This document shows positions 17,764 to 25,851 of a DNA stretch of 64,000 nt, piece after piece. This DNA is from Flavobacterium enshiense (lineage in GTDB: Bacteria > Bacteroidota > Bacteroidia > Flavobacteriales > Flavobacteriaceae). The stretch spans positions 1,674,001 to 1,738,000 of the forward strand of contig NZ_CP090376.1 in assembly GCF_022836875.1 (NCBI RefSeq). The letters run 5' to 3'. Numbering within the stretch: the stretch's first letter is position 1; each line of letters begins with the position of its first letter. The notes beneath the pieces are model-generated. The model was not told where the DNA came from. It did not search any database and worked only from the letters and a program-made list of their open reading frames with translations. A program made the position numbers and the translations under genes.

Positions 17764-18660
17764 CTATTGATGATTGGTTAGCTGCAGAAACTGTTCTTCC
17801 AGGCTGTGTTTTCGTTTTACCAAAAGCTGAAGGCTGATATTGTTTTGGAAAAGGTATCGGTTCAAATCGGCAGCTTCCAGCGGTGATTTTAAAAAGACAT
17901 ACAATTTTCCGTCCTCTTCGTCAATTTTGTCAACTGCACTATGGCGTTGAAGCAATGCTTTTAATTCATTATTGTTTTCGGATTGCAATTCAAAAAATCC
18001 TTCGCTGGCCATTATTTCATGCACAGAGCCCGAGTACAGAACTTCTCCTTTTCTTAATACAATTACATGTGTGCATATTTTTTCAACTTCATCTAGAAGG
18101 TGGGAAGCCAATAAAATGGTGGTTCCTAAAGAAGCGATGTGCTTAATGATGTCTCGAATCTGTCTTATTCCCTGCGGATCCAACCCATTGGTAGGTTCAT
18201 CCAGAATGAGTATTTCGGGGTCATTTAATAAGGCAGAGGCAATAGCCAAACGTTGTTTCATCCCTAAAGAAAAAGTTCGAAACGGACTGTCTTTTCGATC
18301 CGATAGGCCAACAACCTCAAGCTTTTCATCAACTTTATCATAATGGATACCTTTGATATCACAAACCAATTTCAGATTTTCCTCAGCTGTCATATAAGGA
18401 TAGAAATTCGGTCTCTCGATGATAGCCCCCACTTTTTTTAAGGCGTGGTGGGTGTCTGTTTTTCCGTCAAACCATTTATAATTTCCCGAAGTTTTGTTGA
18501 CAACATTAAGGATGATTCCCAATGTGGTTGATTTTCCACTTCCGTTCGGACCTAAAATACCATAGACATTTCCTTTTTTTATTTCAAATGAAACATCTTT
18601 TACGGCGTGAATTTTTCCGAATTTTTTATTCAGGTTGTCAATTGTCAGTATAGTTTCCAA
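17764..18660 (-). CDS. ABC transporter ATP-binding protein
   Basis: I start it at the TTG at 18660, giving METILTIDNLNKKFGKIHAVKDVSFEI, the normal beginning of this family. The longer frame back to 18717 adds an unrelated N-terminus. Walker A is LGPNGSGKSTT, the signature is SLGMKQRLAIASALL and Walker B with the D-loop is EILILDEPTNGLDP. The H-loop follows in LLASHLLDEVEKICTHV. The arrangement and the C-terminal extension resemble BcrA-type exporters. It pairs with the permease gene downstream and lies 65 bases after the Omp85-like gene, probably in one operon. Confidence 0.92.
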   Translation of the reverse strand: METILTIDNLNKKFGKIHAVKDVSFEIKKGNVYGILGPNGSGKSTTLGIILNVVNKTSGNYKWFDGKTDTHHALKKVGAIIERPNFYPYMTAEENLKLVCDIKGIHYDKVDEKLEVVGLSDRKDSPFRTFSLGMKQRLAIASALLNDPEILILDEPTNGLDPQGIRQIRDIIKHIASLGTTILLASHLLDEVEKICTHVIVLRKGEVLYSGSVHEIMASEGFFELQSENNNELKALLQRHSAVDKIDEEDGKLYVFLKSPLEAADLNRYLFQNNISLQLLVKRKHSLEEQFLQLTNHQ

Positions 18661-18725
18661 AATAACTTTCTTTAGGTTATTAATAGGACGAACTATTCTA
18701 TAATTTGTTACCGACAAGTTGTAAA

Positions 18726-20576
18726 TTACTGATAAGGTACAATTTCAGGTCGGCCAATCTGAAAATCAGGGAGCCTGATATAGTTGTTTTTGTAGGCATT
18801 CGATCTAAACACCTCATCTCCAACCCCGGGAATGGAAGGATAATAGGCAAATGAAAGAATGAAACTGTTAAAAACCATGTAGTCATTACTGATTATAAAT
18901 CCGACTCCAAATTTTGAATACAATTTACTTTGAAATAATTTTTCGGTTGAACCGCTTAGCATACCGAATTCCATACTATAGAAAGGACTTAGTCTGAATC
19001 CGTACAACTGGCCGGGAACATAAGATTGCGTCTGAAATGTCACCAACATTTTTTTAGAGCCTTTTCGCCTGTCCTCGAAACCTTCAATACCTGAATTACC
19101 ACCTAAACTGATTAAATCACTTTCTGTCTCCAACCGATTATTCCCAATTGTTAATTGCGGTTTTATAAATTGACGAAATTTCCAATTCCCCAATTCGAAT
19201 AATGGTGTGAAATAATTCATTTCGGCATTGAAGGTTGCTTGTTGGTTGCGGTCGTCTTTAAAAAAACTGCCCGCCTCAAAAGTAGCGGCCAGAAATCCGA
19301 AAGTATAATACCCTCCAACCGAATACCTTCCTCCAAAATAATATCGCTTAACGTTGTTTTTATATTCTACACCACCTGTAACGGAATAGGTTTTTCCGAT
19401 TTGAACGTATTCGGGAATTCCGTAATTGAAAAGGTATTTGTCGGCTATATATTGACGGGAAGTAACCCCAATACTCGCCAGGTATAATCTGGAATTGGTG
19501 AAATATCGGATGCTGTCGTAAACTGCGCTTGGACTTTCTGTATATTTTAGGTTGTTAAAGCGAAATGTTGTTACCAGGTTGGTGACGTGTTTTTCCTTTT
19601 TGGTTTTTTTGAAAATCCGGATGGCGTAACCGGCCCAATAATCTTCAGATTCAAGTTTGAAATTGCTGTAAAGGGGGATTCGGTTTATTGCTTTTATGGA
19701 ATCTTTGTAAAAACGCTCATCAAATATGATTCCCCCAGCCCATTTGGTGTAAGCAGAAAAGAAAGGGCGGCTGAAACCGATTGCCTTATAATAATCATTA
19801 TTGTATTTTTTTTCGTACAGAAGTGTAGTACGGATAAAGGTGTTTTTAAAATTGGGAACGATATAGCGCATTTCATATGCATTTTTATTATCCGAAAAAC
19901 GCTGTTTGAAAATGTTCTGAAATTCGTGGCCTAAACCCAAAAAATTGCGTTCGGTTATTTCAAAACTCCCATTTGTTTGCGATAAATAGCCAGAAGGAAT
20001 CAAACTCCAGGAATCCAAAACGGTAATTTCAATATCAATAGAGTCATTGGAATTAGTTGGGATCGGTCTTATGGCAACTTTCCGAATGTATCGCTGCTGC
20101 TGAATTAAACGTTCGGATTCTTTTATCAAGAGTGAATCCAGAAGGTCGTTTTTTTTGAATAATAACTGATTTCGGACGGTCCAGTGCTTTGTTTTAAGAT
20201 GGACTGCATTTCCTTGTCTTTCGAACCATGTTTTGGGATTTTTTTCATAACCATTAATATCAAACCCGAAGGGATCTAAAGTAGTAATGTTAATATTTCG
20301 GATAATTTTACATTGGTAGTATTCGAAATTTATGGTGCGAATTGGAGCACCACCCCTTTTAGCTTTATTTTTTCTATCGGTTGGTTTAAAAAGGAGACGG
20401 TGGAGGAATTTAGTGAATTTTCTTTTTTTGGAATAGTTTTCAATATTGCGGAACATAACTTCTGTTGAGTCCGTTTTTACTTTTGTCGAATCCTTTTTAA
20501 CAGGAACAACCTGTGCAGCTAATGGTTGCCAGAAACAAAAGAGCAGGACTATATATAAAAGCAACTTTTTGCACAT
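18726..20576 (-). CDS. Outer-membrane protein, Omp85/BamA-related with POTRA-like domain
   Basis: A 616-residue protein with signal peptide (LLLYIVLLFCFWQPLAAQ). The N-terminal third contains a POTRA-like stretch (YYQCKIIRNINITTLDPFG, LIKESERLIQQQRYIRKVAIRPI, DSIDIEITVLDSWSLIP). It is followed by many alternating amphipathic strands and a Glu-Phe/Arg-rich region (NSGIEGFEDRRKG). This is the architecture of BamA/TamA/FhaC-like proteins, although the usual terminal Phe is absent (the chain ends PEIVPYQ). Its role could be outer-membrane assembly or translocation; this is inference. It is the first gene of the minus-strand run with the ABC pair and the T9SS-exported protein. Confidence 0.72.
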   Translation of the reverse strand: MCKKLLLYIVLLFCFWQPLAAQVVPVKKDSTKVKTDSTEVMFRNIENYSKKRKFTKFLHRLLFKPTDRKNKAKRGGAPIRTINFEYYQCKIIRNINITTLDPFGFDINGYEKNPKTWFERQGNAVHLKTKHWTVRNQLLFKKNDLLDSLLIKESERLIQQQRYIRKVAIRPIPTNSNDSIDIEITVLDSWSLIPSGYLSQTNGSFEITERNFLGLGHEFQNIFKQRFSDNKNAYEMRYIVPNFKNTFIRTTLLYEKKYNNDYYKAIGFSRPFFSAYTKWAGGIIFDERFYKDSIKAINRIPLYSNFKLESEDYWAGYAIRIFKKTKKEKHVTNLVTTFRFNNLKYTESPSAVYDSIRYFTNSRLYLASIGVTSRQYIADKYLFNYGIPEYVQIGKTYSVTGGVEYKNNVKRYYFGGRYSVGGYYTFGFLAATFEAGSFFKDDRNQQATFNAEMNYFTPLFELGNWKFRQFIKPQLTIGNNRLETESDLISLGGNSGIEGFEDRRKGSKKMLVTFQTQSYVPGQLYGFRLSPFYSMEFGMLSGSTEKLFQSKLYSKFGVGFIISNDYMVFNSFILSFAYYPSIPGVGDEVFRSNAYKNNYIRLPDFQIGRPEIVPYQ

Positions 20577-20643
20577 ATTTTGAAAGTGGGAATCGACTAG
20601 AAAATCAACTAATAAATTTACTCTTTATTGTTCTGATAATCAA

Positions 20644-20674
20644 AAATAAAAAAAGAGGCCTGTTGAGCCTCTTT
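20644..20674 (-). terminator. Rho-independent terminator of the nucleoid-associated protein gene
   Basis: AAAGAGGC (20652-20659) pairs with GCCTCTTT (20667-20674). On the minus strand the stem leads into TTTTTTTATTTTTG, just after the stop codon at 20679. Confidence 0.8.
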
Positions 20675-20678
20675 ACTA

Positions 20679-21737
20679 TTAACTTTTTTGTTCTTTGTTA
20701 AAATATACCAGATAATAATACATCTGCTTTTCTTCATCCCAACCTTTTTCCACAAATTTTTCGGCACTTTCCGGATTGATGAAATCTAATTTAATCTGAA
20801 TGTTCGTATCCAGTTCAATTACGTTTTTCATTTTCTTACGAGCATCCGAAACGGCAGCATTCGCAATAGGGAAGGAAGTCAAATCTTCAATACTGTATTT
20901 TTCTCCTTTGTCTACTTTATAGTTTTTGAATTCCGAAATCAAATCCGGATTGTCAATTACTTCGTTAATGAAATTCGTCTCTTCAAAATTGTCGTTTTTA
21001 GCGAAGTGGTTTACAGCACGGTTCATGAACATCACTTCTTCTTTTTTGTCTTCAGCAGGAAGTACTACTTCTTTAGCAAAGTCCTGACAGAATTTCAGGT
21101 ATTTTTTAGTGATGAAATTCTCATCCTGGAAAGCATCTACCGATAAGAAATGCTCCAACCAGTAGCGTGCATCATAACGGTTACTGTCTACGGTTAAGAT
21201 TTTGTAACCTTCTTCTTTTTTATAGTTGAAGATCAAGCAGCCTTTGTCTAATTTGTTCAGACTGATTCCCTGTTGCAGGATCATGTCTAAATTAGTGTCT
21301 TTCTCTTCAAATTGAAGGAAATCGGCTTTGATTTCACTTTTGAAAACACCGATAGCGTCAACCACATTGTTGTCAATTGAAACATTTGTTAAATAGGTCA
21401 CATACACCTCACCGTTTTTAATGTGCGGATGGTTTGATTGCTCGAACAAGTGCTTCGTAATTTTTTTAGAAACCTCATGTACACTGCCTGGATTAGCGAA
21501 AATCTCATTCGCATAATTATACATTTCGTTATAATCTAAATCCACATCGTGAGCAAACTGAAAGTAATTTTCCTCTTTATCTCTGAAGGGTTTAAAGAAA
21601 AACTCTTTCAAAAGAGGCATAATCTCATCATTCAGGTTATAAGGTTGTTCCGAAAGGAAAATAGCTTCATTGCGGCTCTTGTTTCCAACGCGGTGGATGG
21701 AAAGGTTGTCTATGTGTGTATTAAATAAATTGATCAT
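20679..21737 (-). CDS. Nucleoid-associated protein, NdpA/YejK family
   Basis: A 352-residue cytoplasmic protein matching the 37-kDa nucleoid-associated NdpA family. Visible family segments are the N-terminal IDNLSIHRVGNKSRNEAIFLSEQPYNL, the central VVDAIGVFKSE and LNKLDKGCLIFNY, and the C-terminal DTNIQIKLDFINPES. Members bind the nucleoid, but their exact role is not settled. It starts at the ATG at 21737 and ends at a strong terminator. The gene upstream on the same strand is the acidic pRiA4b ORF-3-like protein, about 110 bases away. Confidence 0.87.
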   Translation of the reverse strand: MINLFNTHIDNLSIHRVGNKSRNEAIFLSEQPYNLNDEIMPLLKEFFFKPFRDKEENYFQFAHDVDLDYNEMYNYANEIFANPGSVHEVSKKITKHLFEQSNHPHIKNGEVYVTYLTNVSIDNNVVDAIGVFKSEIKADFLQFEEKDTNLDMILQQGISLNKLDKGCLIFNYKKEEGYKILTVDSNRYDARYWLEHFLSVDAFQDENFITKKYLKFCQDFAKEVVLPAEDKKEEVMFMNRAVNHFAKNDNFEETNFINEVIDNPDLISEFKNYKVDKGEKYSIEDLTSFPIANAAVSDARKKMKNVIELDTNIQIKLDFINPESAEKFVEKGWDEEKQMYYYLVYFNKEQKS

Positions 21738-21846
21738 TAGGGTAATATTTTAGATGAAAGAACCAAGAAAAAAGAATCGTACTTAAATCTTGGTTCCGTT
21801 AATTTTATTATGGAAAATCTCTTGCTTCCTGTTTCTCGCTTCTGAT

Positions 21847-22398
21847 TTAATTCCAGTTTTCTTCGTAACCAAAATCTTCAAATGAATCATCTCCTTCGAA
21901 CATATCCATGTCTTCTTCGTCGAATTCATCTTCAAAGTCGCCGTAAATGTCGTCGTTGGTAACATCAGCACCTCTAAATCCGCTTGAAGCTGCTTCGGCA
22001 GGTAGTTCACCGTGGGAGAACAATAGTGCAGGATAAGTTTCTCCTTCTTCTTTTTCTTCAATGGCAGCAAGCTCTAAGAAGAACGTCCACATGCTGAAGA
22101 AATCATAGATATACACCATTTTGGTGTTGTCCTTGTGCACTAAATCGTTGATCTTGAAATCAGCCATCGTTTTCATTTCCCCAAGAACATCTCCGGTATC
22201 AAACATCGGGATTTCATCATCTTCATTCCATGTCCAATCGTTTTCACAAGTGAAAAACGAACCTGTTTCCGTACCGTCAAAGCCAAAAGCGTTAACGACA
22301 GCATTGTGTAAATCTTCTAAAGTATCGTCTTCAAGGATTGCAATATCTCTAAAAATGTCTTCCTCGGCATCGAGGATTACTCGGAATTTATAAACCAT
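21847..22398 (-). CDS. Acidic IS1096 TnpR-like / plasmid pRiA4b ORF-3 family protein
   Basis: I place the start at the ATG at 22398 (MVYKFRVILDAEEDIFRDI), because the longer frame begins inside the promoter box at 22423-22430. The pattern IWR-like FRDIAILEDDTLEDLHNAVVNAFGFD, followed by GSFFTCENDW, identifies the pRiA4b ORF-3/IS1096 TnpR-like family. Despite the family name, nothing here looks like a mobile element: no transposase or terminal repeats are present. The C-terminal 40 residues are extremely rich in Asp and Glu (DIYGDFEDEFDEEDMDMFEG). The function is unknown. Confidence 0.8.
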   Translation of the reverse strand: MVYKFRVILDAEEDIFRDIAILEDDTLEDLHNAVVNAFGFDGTETGSFFTCENDWTWNEDDEIPMFDTGDVLGEMKTMADFKINDLVHKDNTKMVYIYDFFSMWTFFLELAAIEEKEEGETYPALLFSHGELPAEAASSGFRGADVTNDDIYGDFEDEFDEEDMDMFEGDDSFEDFGYEENWN

Positions 22399-22422
22399 GA
22401 CCTTATTATTTTTTTGAAAGGT

Positions 22423-22430
22423 CAAAGGTA
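22423..22430 (-). promoter_or_regulatory. -7 box (TACCTTTG) for the pRiA4b ORF-3-like gene
   Basis: An exact TAnnTTTG match on the minus strand, about 25 bases before the ATG at 22398. Confidence 0.55.
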
Positions 22431-22441
22431 ATTATAATTTT

Positions 22442-22462
22442 AGATTTCAGATTTCAGATTTG
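22442..22462. repeat. Short tandem repeat AGATTTC x3
   Basis: Three consecutive near-perfect copies of the heptamer AGATTTC lie in the spacer between the glyoxalase-fold gene and the pRiA4b ORF-3-like gene. There is no obvious function. Confidence 0.5.
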
Positions 22463-22484
22463 CGTTTTGTTGATAAGATTTTAA

Positions 22485-22877
22485 TCAACTCTCGTAGAAT
22501 TCGATAGGCAAATCATCAGGATCTGAGATGAAAAAAAATCGCTTGCCTGTGAATTCGTCGATTCTGATAGTCTCAGCCTCGAGGTTGTTCTGAACCAAAA
22601 AACCTCTGGTATTTTCGATATCATCCACTTCAAAGGCAAGATGGCGTAATCCGGCTGCTTCCGGAAGGGAAACTCGTTTTGGAGGACTCGGAAACGAAAA
22701 TAATTCTACCACATAGTTTCCGTTTAAAGCCAAATCAAGTTTATAGGATTGGCGTTCTTTCCGATATATTTCCTGCAGGATTTCAAGACCTAAAATTTCA
22801 GTATAAAAGTGCTTTGATTTTTCGTAATCGGAACAGATAATCGCGATATGGTGAATTTTATTCAGTTTCAGCATCAT
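22485..22877 (-). CDS. VOC-family (glyoxalase-fold) protein, YaeR/GloA2-like
   Basis: A 130-residue protein of the vicinal oxygen chelate superfamily with two beta-alpha-beta-beta-beta modules. The first begins KIHHIAIICSDYEKSKHFYTEILGLE, with His as likely first metal ligand. The second contains LRHLAFEVDDIENTRGFL and ends in DPDDLPIEFYE, supplying the other His and Glu. YaeR-type proteins are predicted dioxygenases or glyoxalases of unknown substrate. It is the last gene of an operon, starting directly after the HPP gene. The ATG at 22874 is an equally good start. Confidence 0.85.
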   Translation of the reverse strand: MMLKLNKIHHIAIICSDYEKSKHFYTEILGLEILQEIYRKERQSYKLDLALNGNYVVELFSFPSPPKRVSLPEAAGLRHLAFEVDDIENTRGFLVQNNLEAETIRIDEFTGKRFFFISDPDDLPIEFYES

Positions 22878-23486
22878 TTAATTGTCTTGATTCTTTTTGA
22901 GATGACCGGAAATTTTCTTTTTCAGCTTGGTGAACTTCTTACTTGTCGGATATTGACGGTTGGAAGTCATATTGTTGAATATCAAGGCTACTGTTAAAAG
23001 GATCATCGCACCACTCAGCACCGGAGAAATTACGTATAGGTACCCCAGTTTCAAAATGGCGGGCGAACCGGTAACGGCAATCAGTGCAGTAGCACCTCCG
23101 GGTGGATGCAGGGTTTTAGTAATCTGCATCAAAACGATGGATGATGCAACGGCAAGGGCAGAAGCCAGCCAAATCATGTCAGGAAAAAGTTTGGCAGCGG
23201 TAACTCCCACAATGGCAGAAATCACATGCCCGCCAATGAGGTTACGCGGTTGGGCGAGCGGACTTTGAATCACACCATAAACCAAAACACACGACGCACC
23301 AAAGGAACCGATTAAGAAAATGAAATCTTCTCTTGGGAAAATATTGTAGTGTAAATAAGCGATAATCCCCATTCCGACAAAAGCGCCCACAAAAGCCCAA
23401 AAGTGCTCCTTGAAATCAACAAGTGTTTCCTTATACAGTACGTATTTGGCTTTTCGGTAATTGCGTTTGAAGTGTTTTGTAGGCAT
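22878..23486 (-). CDS. HPP family integral membrane protein
   Basis: A 202-residue membrane protein with four predicted transmembrane helices. It carries the family signatures QPRNLIGGH and TLHPPGGATALIAV, the second containing the name-giving HPP. HPP proteins have been linked to nitrite transport in plastids and cyanobacteria, but their role in heterotrophic bacteria is unclear. The C-terminal tail is Lys-rich and cytoplasmic. The gene starts three bases after the ClC gene ends and abuts the glyoxalase-fold gene, so the three form one transcription unit. Confidence 0.88.
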   Translation of the reverse strand: MPTKHFKRNYRKAKYVLYKETLVDFKEHFWAFVGAFVGMGIIAYLHYNIFPREDFIFLIGSFGASCVLVYGVIQSPLAQPRNLIGGHVISAIVGVTAAKLFPDMIWLASALAVASSIVLMQITKTLHPPGGATALIAVTGSPAILKLGYLYVISPVLSGAMILLTVALIFNNMTSNRQYPTSKKFTKLKKKISGHLKKNQDN

Positions 23487-23489
23487 AAA

Positions 23490-24770
23490 TCAGGAAACGG
23501 TTTTTGGCTGGTAACTGTAAACGGTATATGGATAAAGCAACTGCGCTGTGGTTTTGGAAACCAGGCACACGGCTAAAAGTGGTAAAAACAACGTGTAGTT
23601 ATTAATCAATCCGCAAATCAGGAATAAAGCGGTGAAAGGCGCGTGAATGCTGGCACTCAACATCGCAGCCATTCCGATAATCATGAAGTTAAGCGGAATC
23701 ACATCGGCATCAAAATAAGTATTGAGAAGAGATGCGGTTAGTAATCCCAAAAAAGCACCAATGAACATGCTGGGCGCAAATACGCCGCCATCGCCACCGG
23801 AAGCCAAAGTTACCGAAGTGATAATTGGTTTCAGAAGTAAGACGCCAGACATCGTAAGCACAAACGAAGTAGTCAAAACGATAGAATCAGAATTGGAAAA
23901 CAAATCTTTTATAGCGTGATATCCTTCTCCGTATAATTGTGGTAAAACTAATAATGATAGGCTGATTATGGCTGAACCAATCAGGATTTTAGTGGAATGT
24001 TTTTCAATCTGCCCGAATTTCGATTTAATGTAAATTACAGATTTGGTCAGGTACACCGAATTAATTCCCGCCAAAACGCCAAGCAATAAAAAATACGGGA
24101 AAGCATACAGGTGCCAATTGGTGACTGACACTTCAAACAGCGGTTTTTCATCTAAAAGCAAAATGAAACTGTAAGCAACAGCTACCGACAAACTTGTAGT
24201 TAAGGCAAAGGTTTTGGTTACCTTCTTGGAGATTACTTCAAAGGCAAACAAGACTCCTGCAATCGGACTACAGAACAAAGCTGTGATCCCGGCGGCAATT
24301 CCGGCACAAATGAGTTCGGTTTTATGTCTTTTAAAAACATTTTCTTTTTCCTGAGCGACAGAACCAATGGCGGCAGAAGCTACCACAGTAGAGACTTCAA
24401 TTCCGGTTGAGCCTCCAAAAGCAACAGTGAGCAAACCGTTGAAAAAATGGGAAGGGATTTTATAAACCGGAAGTTTTTTGGTTCGGGAACCAGTGCTTTC
24501 AAAAATCTCTTTAATCCCTTTGTTTTCTTTCTTTTTGAACAGATACTGACGCAAAAAATAGATCACAGACAAACCAAAAACCGGAAATACCAGAAAAAAA
24601 ATCCAGTTTGAAGAAGCCTTATGGAAGAGGATTTCCTCATAATGCTCGGTTAAACGCTTTAAGGAAACCGCCATGAATGCACACAGAAAACCAATCAGTA
24701 CAGAAACAATGCTCAGTTTTTGGAATTTGATCAGTTTGTGACTTTTACGAAGCTGTGCGGTTTTGTTCAT
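23490..24770 (-). CDS. ClC-type chloride channel/antiporter
   Basis: A 426-residue ClC-family membrane protein without the C-terminal CBS domains found in some relatives. The second selectivity region reads FGGSTGIEVSTVVASAAIG. Aligned with the usual GREGP motif this is GIEVS, so the gating glutamate appears to be kept. The third motif GGDGGVFAPSMFIGAFLG (GxFxP) is clear. The first motif (GSGIP) is poorly conserved (NKGIKEIFES), so the central serine seems absent. Substrate anion and channel versus exchanger mode are therefore uncertain. It heads a three-gene operon with the HPP and glyoxalase-fold genes, with a promoter box at 24805-24812. Confidence 0.88.
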   Translation of the reverse strand: MNKTAQLRKSHKLIKFQKLSIVSVLIGFLCAFMAVSLKRLTEHYEEILFHKASSNWIFFLVFPVFGLSVIYFLRQYLFKKKENKGIKEIFESTGSRTKKLPVYKIPSHFFNGLLTVAFGGSTGIEVSTVVASAAIGSVAQEKENVFKRHKTELICAGIAAGITALFCSPIAGVLFAFEVISKKVTKTFALTTSLSVAVAYSFILLLDEKPLFEVSVTNWHLYAFPYFLLLGVLAGINSVYLTKSVIYIKSKFGQIEKHSTKILIGSAIISLSLLVLPQLYGEGYHAIKDLFSNSDSIVLTTSFVLTMSGVLLLKPIITSVTLASGGDGGVFAPSMFIGAFLGLLTASLLNTYFDADVIPLNFMIIGMAAMLSASIHAPFTALFLICGLINNYTLFLPLLAVCLVSKTTAQLLYPYTVYSYQPKTVS

Positions 24771-24804
24771 AGGTGTAAGTAATCGTGCAAAGCGGTTTGC
24801 ATCG

Positions 24805-24812
24805 CAAAAATA
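24805..24812 (-). promoter_or_regulatory. -7 box (TATTTTTG) for the ClC/HPP/VOC operon
   Basis: An exact TAnnTTTG match on the minus strand, about 35 bases before the ATG at 24770. Confidence 0.5.
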
Positions 24813-24857
24813 ATTATCGGCTAATGAAAAAATCTTTTCAAAACGTTAAAGTTTAAT

Positions 24858-25220
24858 TCAAAAGTCAGAACATCCAAGGCTTAATTGCTTTTTGATTTTT
24901 GCGGGCAATTTATCTTTCACCAGCGTATATGATTGTGTTACATAGTGTTTCCATTCTTTAGGCGATAAAGTAGTGATGTCTTCCACCAAAACCCATTTGT
25001 AGCGCGCCACATAAGGGGCAGGCTTGAACCCTTTTTGAGTGGAAAGTTCATCAAACTCTTCCGGAGTGACTTTGAACGAAGCAGAAGTGGGTGTTTGGTT
25101 TAATCCGACGACACAAAACATTTTTTCACCTATGCAGAAACACAAATCGTTTTCCCACTTGATATCTTCGGTAACTGACGGTAATGATTTGCAAAGTTGT
25201 TGTAAATCTTCAATATTCAT
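24858..25220 (-). CDS. MmcQ/YjbR family protein
   Basis: A 120-residue cytoplasmic protein of the MmcQ/YjbR (double-wing DNA-binding-like) family. The pattern LCKSLPSVTEDIKWENDLCFCIGEKMFCVV at the N-terminus and KPAPYVARYKWVLVEDITTLSPKEW in the second half are typical. Its cellular role is unknown; DNA binding is proposed for the family from structure. It is encoded three bases after the YciI-like gene, as the second gene of a two-gene operon. Confidence 0.88.
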   Translation of the reverse strand: MNIEDLQQLCKSLPSVTEDIKWENDLCFCIGEKMFCVVGLNQTPTSASFKVTPEEFDELSTQKGFKPAPYVARYKWVLVEDITTLSPKEWKHYVTQSYTLVKDKLPAKIKKQLSLGCSDF

Positions 25221-25223
25221 AGG

Positions 25224-25685
25224 TTACTTAGTTGGTTTGGTTATTTTTTTATGTGTTGAAGGAACCGCCATCAAAGCAGCACTGCAATACCAGGGAGTTA
25301 ATTCCACCTCAAAGATTTTTGCCTTCACAGCGGGATCCGTTTCCACTAATTTTTGTGCTTCTTCCACGGTAGCGCAGTTAAAAATGAATATCCCGCGGTA
25401 ATTACGGTCGTTTTTCATAAATGGGCCGGCTACAATCAGTTTCCCTTCATCGGCAAGACGATTGATGTTAGCCATATGGCCTTCAAAATATTTTGTTTTC
25501 TCTTCTTTCGTCGCAGTTGTGTTAGAACCTGTTTTAAGGATGCAGAAAATATAGGTCTTCATACCGTTGTTGTCTCCTCCTAATTCATTGGCCAGTTTTT
25601 CGTCGTAAGTAACTTCAGTTTTTTGTGCTGAAATTATATTATTACTCAGGGCTACAAGTAGAATAAAGAATAGCTTTTTCATCAT
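25224..25685 (-). CDS. Secreted YciI-like (YCII-related) protein
   Basis: A 153-residue protein with a signal peptide (KKLFFILLVALSNNIISAQ) in front of a YCII-type ferredoxin-like domain. The domain shows FEGHMANINRLADEGKLIVAGPFM and CATVEEAQKLVETDPAVKAKIFEVELTPWY. The first of these contains the conserved His of the family. Most YciI proteins are cytoplasmic, so the signal peptide is a variation. The function is unknown. It is the first gene of an operon with the MmcQ/YjbR gene. The second Met (MKKLF) may be the true start. Confidence 0.82.
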   Translation of the reverse strand: MMKKLFFILLVALSNNIISAQKTEVTYDEKLANELGGDNNGMKTYIFCILKTGSNTTATKEEKTKYFEGHMANINRLADEGKLIVAGPFMKNDRNYRGIFIFNCATVEEAQKLVETDPAVKAKIFEVELTPWYCSAALMAVPSTHKKITKPTK

Positions 25686-25718
25686 ATGGATTTTTAATGA
25701 TGTCTCAAATGTACAAAA

Positions 25719-25756
25719 ACTTAGCTACTTAGCGTCCCAGTCCCTTAGCCCCTTTT
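25719..25756. repeat. CTTAGC-type simple repeat in spacer
   Basis: The spacer contains CTTAGCTACTTAGCGTCCC followed by AGTCCCTTAGCCCC, an imperfect array of CTTAG words. A shorter relative (CAGAGCCTTAGTGCCTTAAA) lies at 30945-30965. Such CTTAG-rich spacers recur in flavobacterial genomes. Confidence 0.4.
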
Positions 25757-25851
25757 AAAAAACAATTCATCCCTAAAAAATAACAATTCGGAATTATTTT
25801 TTGGGTTTTCCGTTTTTTCTTACGCAAATTTGCTCTGTTAAAATTACAGAA

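Noticed and set aside
21847..22398. Possible insertion sequence because of the IS1096 TnpR-like family name
   Set aside because: No transposase, terminal inverted repeats or target duplications are visible; the family name is historical.
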